DNA from: Pseudomonas sp. UBA1879
GTDB lineage: Bacteria; Pseudomonadota; Gammaproteobacteria; Pseudomonadales; Pseudomonadaceae
NCBI RefSeq assembly: GCF_002338065.1
Contig: NZ_DDHJ01000025.1
Coordinates: 115,960 to 139,654, forward strand
Direction: 5' to 3'
DNA: 23,695 bases
Shown here: positions 1 through 8,023 of the stretch, piece after piece
How the letters are laid out: each line of letters opens with the position of its first letter
Numbering within the stretch: position 1 is the stretch's first letter
Position numbers and translations under genes: made by a program
The notes under the pieces: generated by a model
Told to the model about the DNA's origin: nothing
Databases searched by the model: none
Seen by the model: only the letters and a program-made list of their open reading frames with translations

Positions 1-395
1 CTGTAGGAGTGGGCTTGCCCGCGATTGCGATGTTTCGGGCGGTGGGGGTGTGTTGGCTGTAATGGCCTCGTCGCTGCCGTCGTGCCTCCGGCGTCTCCTA
101 CAGGGTTTGAGGTGTGTCGGGGAGGTGTAATCGACGCAACATCTGTAGGAGTGGGCTTGCCCGCGAATGCGATGTTTCAGGCGGCGGGGGGTGTGTTGGT
201 TGTGCTGGCCTCGTCGCTGCCGTCGTGCCTCCGGCGTCTCCTACAGGGTCTTGGGTGTGTCGGGGAGGTGTGATCGACGCAACATCTGTAGGAGTGGGCT
301 TGCCCGCGATTGCGATGTTTCGGGCAGTGGGGGTGTGTTGGCTGTAATGGCCTCGTCGCTGCCGTCGTGCCTGCGACGGCAACGAAGGGAATGTG
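1..395. repeat. Tandem array of three REP/BIME-type units (~143 bp each, third truncated)
   Basis: Three direct copies start at 1, 143 and 286. Each begins CTGTAGGAGTGGGCTTGCCC (a Pseudomonas REP half) and, about 67 bp later, carries an opposing half ending in GTCTCCTAC (68-101 and 211-244). Each unit is therefore an inverted REP pair joined by a conserved linker (GTGTGTCGGGGAGGTG plus 'TCGACGCAACAT'). Copies 1 and 3 differ at about one position over their first ~86 bases. Copy 3 loses the second half after about 372, where a clean hairpin remains: GCCGTCG (361-367) pairs with CGACGGC (374-380) around a 6-nt loop. No coding signal was accepted in 1-474. Known roles of such elements are gyrase/IHF binding, mRNA stabilisation and RAYT-driven dispersal; which applies here cannot be seen. 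Confidence 0.88.
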
Positions 396-474
396 GATTG
401 GAATACCGTTTTCGCCATGGCCGAGCCTTTGAACGTGCCCAAAACAATAATGTGATGCCCGATTTGTCTTCCTT

Positions 475-1890
475 ATGATTTTCAGCTCCTACGCCTTTCT
501 TCTCGGTTTTTTTCCGGCGGTTTACCTGCTGTTCGTGATCCTGCGCGTCTGGCGGTTGGAACGGGCGGCGTTGGCGATGATTGTCGTCGCCTCGCTGGTG
601 TTCTACGGCATGTGGAGCTGGCGGTATTTGGGGCTGTTGCTGGTGCTGATCGTCGTCAACTTCGTGCTGGGCAAGTGCCAGGTTCGACATCGAGGCAGCC
701 CGCAGGCGAAGTTCTGGCTGACGGTTGCCGTGGTGTTCAATCTCTGCGTCCTCGGTTACTTCAAATACGCCGGGTTCTTCTTCGGTTTTCTGCCGTCTGC
801 CGCCACGTGGCACATCATCCTGCCGCTGGGAATTTCGTTCTTCACGTTTCAGAAAATCGCCTGGCACGTCGACCTCTACCAAGGTCGCCTGAAAAACACC
901 GGCAGCGTCTTGCAGTACAGCTTTTTCGTGTGCTTCTTCCCGCAGTTGATCGCAGGCCCTATCGTCCACGCCCGCTGGCTGTTCCCGCAGATCGCCCGAG
1001 GCTGGCTGAGCCGACCGCTACCCTGGCAACTGGGCCTGACGCTATTGACCTTGGGGCTGGTCAAGAAAGTGCTGCTGGCCGACCCCTTGGCTCCCGGCGT
1101 GGCAACGCTGTTCAATGCCGCGCAAGGCGGCGAGGCCTTGAGTGCGCCGCAAGTGCTGCTGGCCGGGTTGAGCTACGGGTTGCAGCTGTATTTCGACTTC
1201 TCCGGTTACGCCGACATGGCCATCGGGCTGGGGTTGATGTTCGGCATCAAACTGCCGGCCAACTTTCGCTCTCCTTATAAGAGCGCGTCCATCGTCGAGT
1301 TCTGGCGGCGTTGGCATATCACCCTGTCGAGTTTCCTGCGCGATTACCTCTACATCCCCTTGGGCGGCAATCGCAAAGGGCGGCTGCGCGCCAACGGCAA
1401 TCTGATGATCACCATGCTGCTGGGCGGGCTGTGGCACGGCGCAGGGTGGCAATTCATTCTGTGGGGCGGCATTCATGGCGTGCTGCTGGTGATCAACCAC
1501 TATTGGCGTTACCTGAGCGGTTGGCGCCTGCCGCGCCCGTTGGCGGTCGCGCTGACGCTGCTGGTGGTGATGCTGGCATGGATTCCGTTCCGCGCCGATT
1601 CATTGACCACCAGCCTGCACATGTTCGAACGCCTGACCGACTGGCGTTGGCAGGGCACGTTCGATGTGGCGACGTTGCTGACTGAAGTGGCCGCCATGCA
1701 CATCGACAAAAGCTTGCCGGTGGTCTGCGCCTTGTTGCTGGCGCTGGCGCTGACGGCGCCGACCAGCCGCCGACTAAGCCTGATGCTCGGCCCGCTGGGG
1801 CGCGGTGTGTTTGTCGCAGTGGGGCTGTTTCTGGTGCTCAAAGCGCTGGCCGGTGCGCCTGATCGCGCGTTTCTGTATTTCAATTTCTGA
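475..1890 (+). CDS. MBOAT-family membrane O-acyltransferase (AlgI-like)
   Basis: This 471-residue polytopic inner-membrane protein is of the AlgI/DltB/PatA class, which passes acyl (usually acetyl) groups across the membrane to a periplasmic glycan. The N-terminus MIFSSYAFLLGFFPAVY is the family's standard opening and fixes the start, although the upstream bases show no good ribosome-binding site. Family motifs in order are LPLGISFFTFQ, FFPQLIAGPIVH, YFDFSGYADMAIGLG, EFWRRWHITLSSFLRDYLY (H281) and GLWHGAGWQFILWGGIHG. In the last, H321 (WHG) and H334 match the conserved MBOAT histidines. The length is normal. The next gene starts 8 bp after the stop and encodes the expected SGNH partner. The substrate is unknown: the usual alginate genes are absent, so a cell-surface or O-antigen glycan is an inference from the neighbours. 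Confidence 0.92.
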   Translation: MIFSSYAFLLGFFPAVYLLFVILRVWRLERAALAMIVVASLVFYGMWSWRYLGLLLVLIVVNFVLGKCQVRHRGSPQAKFWLTVAVVFNLCVLGYFKYAGFFFGFLPSAATWHIILPLGISFFTFQKIAWHVDLYQGRLKNTGSVLQYSFFVCFFPQLIAGPIVHARWLFPQIARGWLSRPLPWQLGLTLLTLGLVKKVLLADPLAPGVATLFNAAQGGEALSAPQVLLAGLSYGLQLYFDFSGYADMAIGLGLMFGIKLPANFRSPYKSASIVEFWRRWHITLSSFLRDYLYIPLGGNRKGRLRANGNLMITMLLGGLWHGAGWQFILWGGIHGVLLVINHYWRYLSGWRLPRPLAVALTLLVVMLAWIPFRADSLTTSLHMFERLTDWRWQGTFDVATLLTEVAAMHIDKSLPVVCALLLALALTAPTSRRLSLMLGPLGRGVFVAVGLFLVLKALAGAPDRAFLYFNF

Positions 1891-1898
1891 GGCCGACG

Positions 1899-2891
1899 AT
1901 GAGACGAGTCGCTGCCGTAAGCCGTTTCGTGTTGGGCCTGATACTGGGGCTTGGGCTGGTCGTCGGCCTTTGGTTGCTGCTCCTGGCCGGGCAGGCCAAG
2001 CGCCCGGTGCCGACCACGCAATGGGTCGATCAGGCCTTCGCCTACAAACTGGCGATTGCAGACGCGATCAAGGCGCCGAAACTGGTGGTCGTTGCGGGAT
2101 CGGCGGCGATGTTCGGCATCGATTCGGGGATGCTGGAGCGCGCTATCGGCAGGCCTGTGGTCAACCTAGGGGTCAACGCGGGGGTGCTGTCGCCGTACAT
2201 CCAGCACTATGCACGGCAGGCCATCAAACCGGGGGACTGGGTGCTGCTGCCGGTCGAGTACCCGATGTACAACGGGCGTTATTCGATCAACTACCCATTC
2301 CTCGATTACTGGTGGGAGAACCCCGGTTTCCGTCATGTGGACGTCAACGCCGCGCAGCTGGGGCAGGTGCTGTGGCTGACGCCGCTCACGCGGGTGCTGA
2401 GCGGCTATCGCGGGCTGCCCGAGGGTTTCGCGGTGAGCGGGCTGTACGGGCCGCAGAACCTTGATCAGCGCGGCGACCAGTTGCACAGCGAAGCGAGTCA
2501 GCAACAGGTGTGGATGCGCGAGTTGGTCGAGCGGTCTGAAGTCGAACGCTACGGCGCCGACGCCCATCGCTGGAACGCCAATTGGGCAAGCTGGAAGGCC
2601 TTGGCCGATGAGGTGACAGCGGCAGGTGGCTGTGCGCTCTTCGTGCCGCCGCCGATGCTGGACCGACCTGCTTATCACCAAGGCCGTGAGTTGCGTTATT
2701 ACCAGTCGTTGCCGGAACAAGCCCGTGCCCACGGTTTGAACTATGTGGGGTCGCCGCTGGAAACGATGTACCCGGTAGAGCGTTTTTTCGACACCAACTA
2801 TCACTTGAATGCTGAATCACGCCAGCTGTATATGCGGCAGTTGCTGAGTTGGGCGGTGCCTGAGTTTTCCAAGTGTGCGTCCGCGCATTAA
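1899..2891 (+). CDS. Membrane-anchored SGNH/DltD-like partner of the MBOAT acyltransferase
   Basis: The 330-residue protein has one N-terminal membrane segment (about 8-30) and a periplasmic domain. SGNH-fold signatures are visible: VVAGSAAMFGID with the presumed nucleophile S68, NLGVNAG with N93, and FFDTNYHLN where D298 and H302 form the D-x-x-x-H pair. This is the layout of DltD and AlgX/AlgJ-type proteins, which complete acyl transfer started by an MBOAT enzyme. Block I reads G-S-A rather than the commoner G-D-S or G-S-S, still with serine in place. The gene follows the MBOAT gene by 8 bp with GAGG ahead of ATG, so it is very likely co-transcribed. The exact family is not certain, since overall similarity could not be searched. 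The glycan acceptor is unknown. Confidence 0.8.
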   Translation: MRRVAAVSRFVLGLILGLGLVVGLWLLLLAGQAKRPVPTTQWVDQAFAYKLAIADAIKAPKLVVVAGSAAMFGIDSGMLERAIGRPVVNLGVNAGVLSPYIQHYARQAIKPGDWVLLPVEYPMYNGRYSINYPFLDYWWENPGFRHVDVNAAQLGQVLWLTPLTRVLSGYRGLPEGFAVSGLYGPQNLDQRGDQLHSEASQQQVWMRELVERSEVERYGADAHRWNANWASWKALADEVTAAGGCALFVPPPMLDRPAYHQGRELRYYQSLPEQARAHGLNYVGSPLETMYPVERFFDTNYHLNAESRQLYMRQLLSWAVPEFSKCASAH

Positions 2892-3346
2892 TGATGGAGT
2901 TAATGTTTGCCAGCGGTGGCCGAAGTTCAATGCCTTCACAAATAAACACCCTCGAACCACCCCGTTTCCTCGCTGCAAAAGCTGACTTCGGAATCGAGTG
3001 GAAGATTTGACACGCCTCTGAAGCCCGCATATTTCCAAGCTTTGCTTATTTTCTGGCGCTTTTTCCAGGCGTTCTTTAGGCGACGGCTTACTTTGACGCC
3101 ATTTAAAGAACGCCTAAATACATGCTTGGCTAACGAATTCTTTTTGACACGGGTGCGCTGCTTTTAGTTGGCGTGAGTGTGTCGGCCCATAGAAAGTTAT
3201 CACCGTAGATACCTTGGTTTTTTGTAATAGAGAAGCCTACTGTAGTGCTGTGTCCGAACTTGATACACCCTGCGCGTTTTAACTAAGCGCGTTGTTTAAT
3301 TGTCGATAATAAGAACGGATAAGTCGTTTCCTCATTGGAGCAGCAC
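2892..3346. other. 455-bp intergenic region, probable control region of the secreted DUF4214 gene
   Basis: No credible gene is seen on either strand, and it is visibly richer in A+T than its flanks. It holds a strong inverted repeat (3067-3115, listed separately), two plus-strand TTGACA hexamers (3006-3011 and 3144-3149) without convincing -10 partners, a GAACTT (3256-3261) like the -35 of AlgU/sigma-22 promoters but with a poor -10 match, and GATAAT at 3305-3310 close to the next start. No single promoter stands out. The MBOAT operon has no obvious U-tailed terminator here. Confidence 0.5.
3067..3118. repeat. Inverted repeat with two competing pairings upstream of the DUF4214 gene
   Basis: AGGCGTTCTTTA (3067-3078) is exactly reverse-complementary to TAAAGAACGCCT (3104-3115), a perfect 12-bp arm with a 25-nt spacer. 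A second pairing overlaps it: TTTAGGCG (3075-3082) with CGCCTAAA (3111-3118). A short GGCG/CGCC pair (3079-3082 with 3097-3100) nests inside the first. No T-run follows on either strand, so it is not a classic intrinsic terminator. It may be an operator or an RNA switch; the function is unknown. Confidence 0.75.
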
Positions 3347-5707
3347 ATGACAACTCAAACAGATGTAGCGCAACTTTATACTGCCTTTTTTGACCGCGCC
3401 CCTGATGCAGCAGGCCTGGCTTACTGGGTCGGCCAGCTGGACAGCGGGGCTATCAATCTTGCCCAAATGGCCAAGAACTGGGTCGACGAACAACCTGAAG
3501 GCCAGACCAAATACCCGAACGGCACCACCGATGAGGCGTTCATCTCGGCTATTTATAGCAACGTGCTGGGCCGTTCCGCTGACACCGAGGGTGCGCAGTA
3601 TTGGCAGACCCAATTGGCATCCGGGGCCGTCAGCCGTGACGTGTTCATCCAGGCGATCATCAGTGGCGCCCACGCCAACACGTCCGCCCAAGGCCAGCTC
3701 GATGCCAAGCTGCTGGACAACAAAGCAGCGGTTGGGATCGGTTTCGCGGCGCAGGGTGTCAACGACACCACGCTGGCGGCGAAGATTATCAACACCGTCA
3801 CCAGCAGCGATGACAGCCTGAGCAGCGCACTGTCGCTGATCAAATTGATTCCCGCTGGCCAACTGACTTCGGCGCAGGTCACCAGCATCGGCAGCACGCT
3901 GGACAAAGTCGCGCCATTGATCACCGCTCAACCTGGCGAGCAGGGCGACTTGGCGACCTACCTGAGCACTGTAAGCGCGGGTGTGACCTCGTCCACCAAC
4001 CTCGACACGCTGTTGACCAAGATCGGCACCGTGGCGACAGCGGCCCTGACCGATACTCATGCACTGGATAATCCTGCGACGCTGGGTCAGAACGATGTGG
4101 CGTCGGCAACGCCGGGCACGGGTGGCGGTGGCGGTGGCGGGACCGGGCCGACGGACCCGACCGGGCCTGTCGATCCAGCCCCGACGCTGACTGCAACGAA
4201 CGATCAGGGCGTGTTGAAGATCGCCGGTAACAGCACAGCCGATGTGCGCGTCGACATGACGGCGCATAAAGTCACCTCTGGCGACGCTACGGTGGCAATC
4301 GTTGGCGACGCGACGTTCACCGGCGTGGATGCCACTGGCTACAACGGCTCGGTGACGGCGGTGGGCACGGTCAAGGAAATCGTGTCGAACAGCCCGGTCT
4401 ACAACAACGTCGATCATCTGGAAGTGGTCGATACGTCGTTCGCGATCCTGACCTGGGCCAAGTACTACCTGGATGGCGTGGTGGACAAGATCAGCGTCGT
4501 CGGCAATGCCGCCGGGACGCTTTCGGTGGATGGCTACAACGAGCTGGTGGCCCTGACCGGTGACCATGCGTGGTCCTACGACATCCGTGATTCGGTGAGT
4601 GAGATCAACGAGGCTGCAGACACTGGCGCATTGCTGAACACCTCCACCATCGTCGTTGCCGACACGCTGGCGAATCTGCAGACCGACGCGGGCGCGCAGG
4701 CGATTGCAGACCATCCCGGCTACATCGTGCGTGACACCTACGCTCATATCTCCGGGGCGACCGGTGCCGATGCAACGTTCCTGGCCGGGGCGTCGAGCAG
4801 CATCGTTCATGACTCCGTGGCGGGCGTTCAGGCGGCCTTGGCGGCCAGTGCCATTCCAGGCGGCAGCGAGTACGAAGTTCAAGACACGGCGACGAATCTG
4901 CTGGCGATCAACACCACCGATCCGACCTTCCTCAAAGGGCCTTCTTCGGTCACGGTGACAGGCGACGACGCAGGAAACCTGAGCCTTGCGCAGCGGGATG
5001 CGCTGGGTAAGGTCACGGACGATGACTTCTGGGCCTACAGCATTACGGACACGGGTGAAAACATCGTTGCCAATGCACAGGGCACGCATTCGGATTACCT
5101 GCAGCACGCGTCAGAAGTGACGGTGAGCGATTCGGTGACGCTGGCGCAAGTCGGCAAGGTGGCTGCAATCCCGACGCTGGATACGTCGAACTGGCACTTC
5201 TCGATCGTCGATACCGTGGCCAACACCGCCGACTACGTGGCCAACGGCATCAACGGTCTCGCGTTGACTGCCACAGCATCCGACGCCGCTGACCTGCTGG
5301 ACGGTGCTATCAGCGAAGGCGCGGTGACGATGTCGTTCGCCGGGCTGAGCAGCGCCGCGACCTTCAGCTTCGATGGAACGGGGTTCGGCAGCACGGAGCC
5401 GGTGGACATGTTCAATAACTTCGCGGGCGCGACCGACAAGATCGATCTGCACGCCTTCGGCCTGACCGGGCAGGACACCTTGTCACTGGATCCGGCGGGC
5501 AACCACACGATCACCGACGGGCACTTCGCGCTGCTCAAAGGCGTTGCGCTGGTTGAGGGCGTGTACACCGCATCCACCGGATCGGACGCCGGGACGCTGG
5601 TCATCTGGGATGCCGACACCACAACAAACGCGATCAAACAGGTAGGCGTGTTCGTGGCGGATGCCAATGTGGATGTGTCGCACCTGGTCACTGCCTTGCC
5701 AGCCTGA
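3347..5707 (+). CDS. Large secreted DUF4214 protein with ~25-residue repeats and T1SS-like C-terminus
   Basis: The protein has 786 residues from ATG 3347, chosen because GGAG lies 6 nt upstream; a TTG at 3335 is in frame but overlaps that site. Two DUF4214-type units fill residues ~5-110 (AAGLAYWVGQLDSGAI; NVLGRSADTEGAQYW). A helical stretch follows, then a glycine-rich hinge (~255-280), then a repeat region. There a [hydrophobic]-x-D-[ST] motif recurs with D at 362, 415, 439, 463, 489, 513, 568, 595 and 622, mostly 24-27 apart. Residues ~660-786 (NFAGATDKIDLHAFG and a hydrophobic end) resemble the C-terminal secretion region of type I substrates. There is no signal peptide, cysteine or clear RTX nonapeptide. 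It is probably an extracellular S-layer- or matrix-like protein. The precise role is unknown and its transporter is not in the window. Confidence 0.85.
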   Translation: MTTQTDVAQLYTAFFDRAPDAAGLAYWVGQLDSGAINLAQMAKNWVDEQPEGQTKYPNGTTDEAFISAIYSNVLGRSADTEGAQYWQTQLASGAVSRDVFIQAIISGAHANTSAQGQLDAKLLDNKAAVGIGFAAQGVNDTTLAAKIINTVTSSDDSLSSALSLIKLIPAGQLTSAQVTSIGSTLDKVAPLITAQPGEQGDLATYLSTVSAGVTSSTNLDTLLTKIGTVATAALTDTHALDNPATLGQNDVASATPGTGGGGGGGTGPTDPTGPVDPAPTLTATNDQGVLKIAGNSTADVRVDMTAHKVTSGDATVAIVGDATFTGVDATGYNGSVTAVGTVKEIVSNSPVYNNVDHLEVVDTSFAILTWAKYYLDGVVDKISVVGNAAGTLSVDGYNELVALTGDHAWSYDIRDSVSEINEAADTGALLNTSTIVVADTLANLQTDAGAQAIADHPGYIVRDTYAHISGATGADATFLAGASSSIVHDSVAGVQAALAASAIPGGSEYEVQDTATNLLAINTTDPTFLKGPSSVTVTGDDAGNLSLAQRDALGKVTDDDFWAYSITDTGENIVANAQGTHSDYLQHASEVTVSDSVTLAQVGKVAAIPTLDTSNWHFSIVDTVANTADYVANGINGLALTATASDAADLLDGAISEGAVTMSFAGLSSAATFSFDGTGFGSTEPVDMFNNFAGATDKIDLHAFGLTGQDTLSLDPAGNHTITDGHFALLKGVALVEGVYTASTGSDAGTLVIWDADTTTNAIKQVGVFVADANVDVSHLVTALPA

Positions 5708-5718
5708 TAAGGGCCAGA

Positions 5719-5757
5719 CCTGCGCGCGCGGTGCGTCATGTGCATCGTGTGCGCAGG
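5719..5757. terminator. Weak hairpin between convergent genes
   Basis: CCTGCGC (5719-5725) pairs with GCGCAGG (5751-5757) across a 25-nt loop, 11 bp after the stop of the secreted DUF4214 gene and before the convergent glycosyltransferase. No T-run follows on either strand, so termination is only a guess from position. A second weak stem of five pairs (CGCTC/GAGCG) lies near 5797-5816. The rest of 5708-5839 shows nothing else. Confidence 0.35.
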
Positions 5758-5839
5758 GTTTGCCACACCTTCCCCAAGCCCGGTTTTGCCATCGCGCTCC
5801 CTTGCCTGCGAGCGGCGCTAAACCCGGTGTCCCCCCGAT

Positions 5840-6982
5840 TTATCGGCCTAGCACCTTGCGATACACCGCCAGGGTCTGGCGGGCACATTCTTGCCAGGTG
5901 TAGTGCCGGGCGCGGGTGAGGCCAAGTTCGATTTTCTCTTCGCGCAGGGCCGGTTGGTTCAGCAGAGCCTGCATGGCCGCGCTGATGCTGTCGACGTCGT
6001 AGGGATCAACCATCCATGCAGCGTCGCCCGCGACCTCGGGCAATGAGGTGCTGTTTGAGGCAATGACCGGGCAGCGGGCCGCGAAGGCTTCGATCACGGG
6101 AAGGCCGAAGCCTTCGTACAGCGAAGGGAAGGTCAACGCTACTGCGCTTTGCAGCAGCGCCATGACGTCAGATTGCGGCAGATAGCTCAGCCAGCGGCCT
6201 TCGCCGCGTTGTTCCAGGGCGTGCAATTTTGGCAGCAGGTCTTCGTTGTTCCAGCCGTCGCGCCCCACGATCACCAGCGGGTGCTCTTTGCGCACATCGG
6301 CTGGCAGTTGCTCGAACGCTTGCAGAATGCGTGGCAGGTTCTTGCGCGGTTGCAGGGTGCCGACGAACAGGAAAAACCCCGGTTTCAAGCCATGTTTGGC
6401 CAACACGGCATCGCGGATTTCGCTGTCGATACGCTCGAAGTAAACCGGGTCAACGCCCAACGGCGTCACGCTGATGCGATCCGGGGGCAGGCCCAGGTGT
6501 TCGACCATGTCCAGCTTGCTGAATTCGGAGATGGTGATGATGTGATCCGATTGCCGGATCGCTGAATTGAATAACCAGCTTTTCAGGGCGCGCAGGTCGT
6601 TCTTGATCCATTCCGGGTGCACCATCGGGATGACGTCCATGACGCTGGAAATCGTCCGCACGCCGGCAATGCGCGGGATGTGGTGGTCAGGGGCATGAAA
6701 GAGGTCGACGTTTTTGCGAATGGCTGCGGAGTTGCGCAACGGCAGTTTCAGAAAACCGCTCAGCAGCGCGTGCACTGGAAAGCGTGGCGCCAGTTGCTCA
6801 GGCTGGCCGCACGGCAGGGTCGGCAGATCGCGTCCGAATGCGTACGGTTTGATGTGCACATCTGTATCGACTGCGATGTTGCTAAGCCCTTGCCACAGCG
6901 CGCGTGAATAAGTGCCGATGCCGTCGAGGTGTCCAGCTCGCTCGCCGGAAGCCCAAACGGTGCAGCCCAAGCCAATTTCCAT
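5840..6982 (-). CDS. GT4-family glycosyltransferase (last gene of the polysaccharide operon)
   Basis: This cytoplasmic GT-B fold glycosyltransferase has 380 residues from ATG 6982. A TTG at 7003 would add seven residues, but MEIGLGCTVWASG fits the usual start of this family. The first half carries a DGIGTYSRAL acceptor-side loop. The second half has FVGTLQPRKNL (~206-216), LVIVGRDGW, and the donor-site signature SLYEGFGLPVIEAFA, whose two glutamates (E290, E298) form the E-x7-E motif of GT4 retaining enzymes. Its place after rmd suggests a GDP-mannose or GDP-D-rhamnose donor, which is inference. WbpX/WbpY/WbpZ-type rhamnosyltransferases are the nearest functional analogues that I know, but I cannot assign it to one of them. 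Confidence 0.88.
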   Translation of the reverse strand: MEIGLGCTVWASGERAGHLDGIGTYSRALWQGLSNIAVDTDVHIKPYAFGRDLPTLPCGQPEQLAPRFPVHALLSGFLKLPLRNSAAIRKNVDLFHAPDHHIPRIAGVRTISSVMDVIPMVHPEWIKNDLRALKSWLFNSAIRQSDHIITISEFSKLDMVEHLGLPPDRISVTPLGVDPVYFERIDSEIRDAVLAKHGLKPGFFLFVGTLQPRKNLPRILQAFEQLPADVRKEHPLVIVGRDGWNNEDLLPKLHALEQRGEGRWLSYLPQSDVMALLQSAVALTFPSLYEGFGLPVIEAFAARCPVIASNSTSLPEVAGDAAWMVDPYDVDSISAAMQALLNQPALREEKIELGLTRARHYTWQECARQTLAVYRKVLGR

Positions 6983-7024
6983 GTGTTGTCGTACTCGAAT
7001 CAAAGTGTCAGGCGAAGGGCGTTG

Positions 7025-7051
7025 CCGCCGCAGTGCATTGGCCCGCGGCGG
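7025..7051. other. GC-only intercistronic hairpin between rmd and the GT4 gene
   Basis: CCGCCGC (7025-7031) pairs perfectly with GCGGCGG (7045-7051) around a 13-nt loop in the 78-bp gap after the rmd stop. No T-run follows, so it is more likely an mRNA-stability or processing element than a terminator. The downstream GT4 gene has no clear promoter of its own in this gap. Confidence 0.45.
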
Positions 7052-7060
7052 TGAGGTCGT

Positions 7061-8017
7061 TCAAGGGTGGGTCTTGACCTGCTCGCGCCAGTAATCCAGC
7101 AACTGACTCAGGGTCGTCTCCAGAGGGATCGCCGGTTGCCACCCCGTGGTCTGTTTCAGCAGCGTGTTGTTGCCGGCTGCGATCGGAATGTCGGAGGGGC
7201 GCAGACGCTCGGGGTCTTGTTCCACGGTGATCGGCATCCGGCTTTGCTTGAGCAGCAATTCCAGCACGTCGCGGATCTTGCGGGATTGACCGCTGGCAAT
7301 GTTCAGGCACAGCGGATGCCCCGGTTTGCCCGCCAGGTTCAGCAACTGAATGTAGGCGTCGCACACGTCTTGCACGTCGAGAAAGTCGCGAATGGCTTCG
7401 AGGTTACCGACCTTGAGCACCGGCGCTTGCTGGCCCGCTTCGATCAAGGCGATCTGACGGGCGAACGAGGCCGTGACGAAATCCGGGCTCTGTTGGGCGC
7501 CGATGTGGTTGAACGGGCGCGCGATCACGCCGTCCAGACCCTGACGGAAATACTCGCGAAACGCATATTCCGCCGCGACTTTGCTCGCCGCATAGGGGTT
7601 CAGCGGCTGGGGAAGGGTGTCTTCCTCCACCGCAATACCTGACTTGAAGGCCGCGCCGTAGACTTCCGAGGAACTGGGGAACAGCGTGAAGGCGTCGGGC
7701 GCGTGCTGCCGGATCGCTTCGAGCAGGTTCATGCTGCCGATCACATTGGTCTGCCAAGTGAGCAGCGGCTCCTTGAAACTGGTCGGTACGTGGGAAATCG
7801 CCGCCAAATGGATGATGTGCGTTGGCTTGGCATCGGCCACGGCCTGCGCCAGCGCACTGGCATCACGGATGTCGCAGGTGACGTACTTGTCGGCAATGCT
7901 CTGTGCAGGACTGACATTGCCCCCTAAGGCGAGCACTTCGTAACCGGCGCCTTGCAGGCGGCTGGTCAGAATTTTGCCAACGAATCCGTTGGCCCCTGTC
8001 AGTAGTAGGCGTGGCAC
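7061..8017 (-). CDS. rmd: GDP-6-deoxy-D-mannose (GDP-4-keto) reductase, makes GDP-D-rhamnose
   Basis: This 318-residue extended short-chain dehydrogenase/reductase has the Rossmann loop TGANGFVG (G8, G11, G14), the SSSEVYG segment with catalytic Ser (115-117), and Y142-x3-K146 in NPYAASK. The motifs RPFNHIG (from R167), RDFLDVQDV, SGQSRKIRD and QDPERLRPSDIP closely match the pattern I know from P. aeruginosa Rmd and set it apart from Gmd dehydratases. Rmd reduces GDP-4-keto-6-deoxy-D-mannose to GDP-D-rhamnose, the sugar donor for D-rhamnan O-polysaccharides. The start is GTG with AAGGAG nine bases upstream, inside the end of the preceding gene, whose stop is 6 bp away; translation is probably coupled. 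The gmd gene supplying its substrate is not in the window. Confidence 0.87.
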   Translation of the reverse strand: MPRLLLTGANGFVGKILTSRLQGAGYEVLALGGNVSPAQSIADKYVTCDIRDASALAQAVADAKPTHIIHLAAISHVPTSFKEPLLTWQTNVIGSMNLLEAIRQHAPDAFTLFPSSSEVYGAAFKSGIAVEEDTLPQPLNPYAASKVAAEYAFREYFRQGLDGVIARPFNHIGAQQSPDFVTASFARQIALIEAGQQAPVLKVGNLEAIRDFLDVQDVCDAYIQLLNLAGKPGHPLCLNIASGQSRKIRDVLELLLKQSRMPITVEQDPERLRPSDIPIAAGNNTLLKQTTGWQPAIPLETTLSQLLDYWREQVKTHP

Positions 8018-8023
8018 GGTGTC

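Noticed and set aside
3144..3168. TTGACA at 3144 as a sigma-70 promoter
   Set aside because: No acceptable -10 hexamer at 15-19 bp spacing (AGTTGG/GTTGGC), so it was not listed as a promoter.
3332..5107. 591-codon minus-strand frame opposite the secreted DUF4214 gene
   Set aside because: Arg/His/Val-rich composition with no motifs; the plus frame has DUF4214 units and a good ribosome-binding site.
5661..5919. Short plus-strand frames after the secreted DUF4214 gene
   Set aside because: They overlap the real gene end and the convergent GT4 gene, with no motifs or ribosome-binding site.
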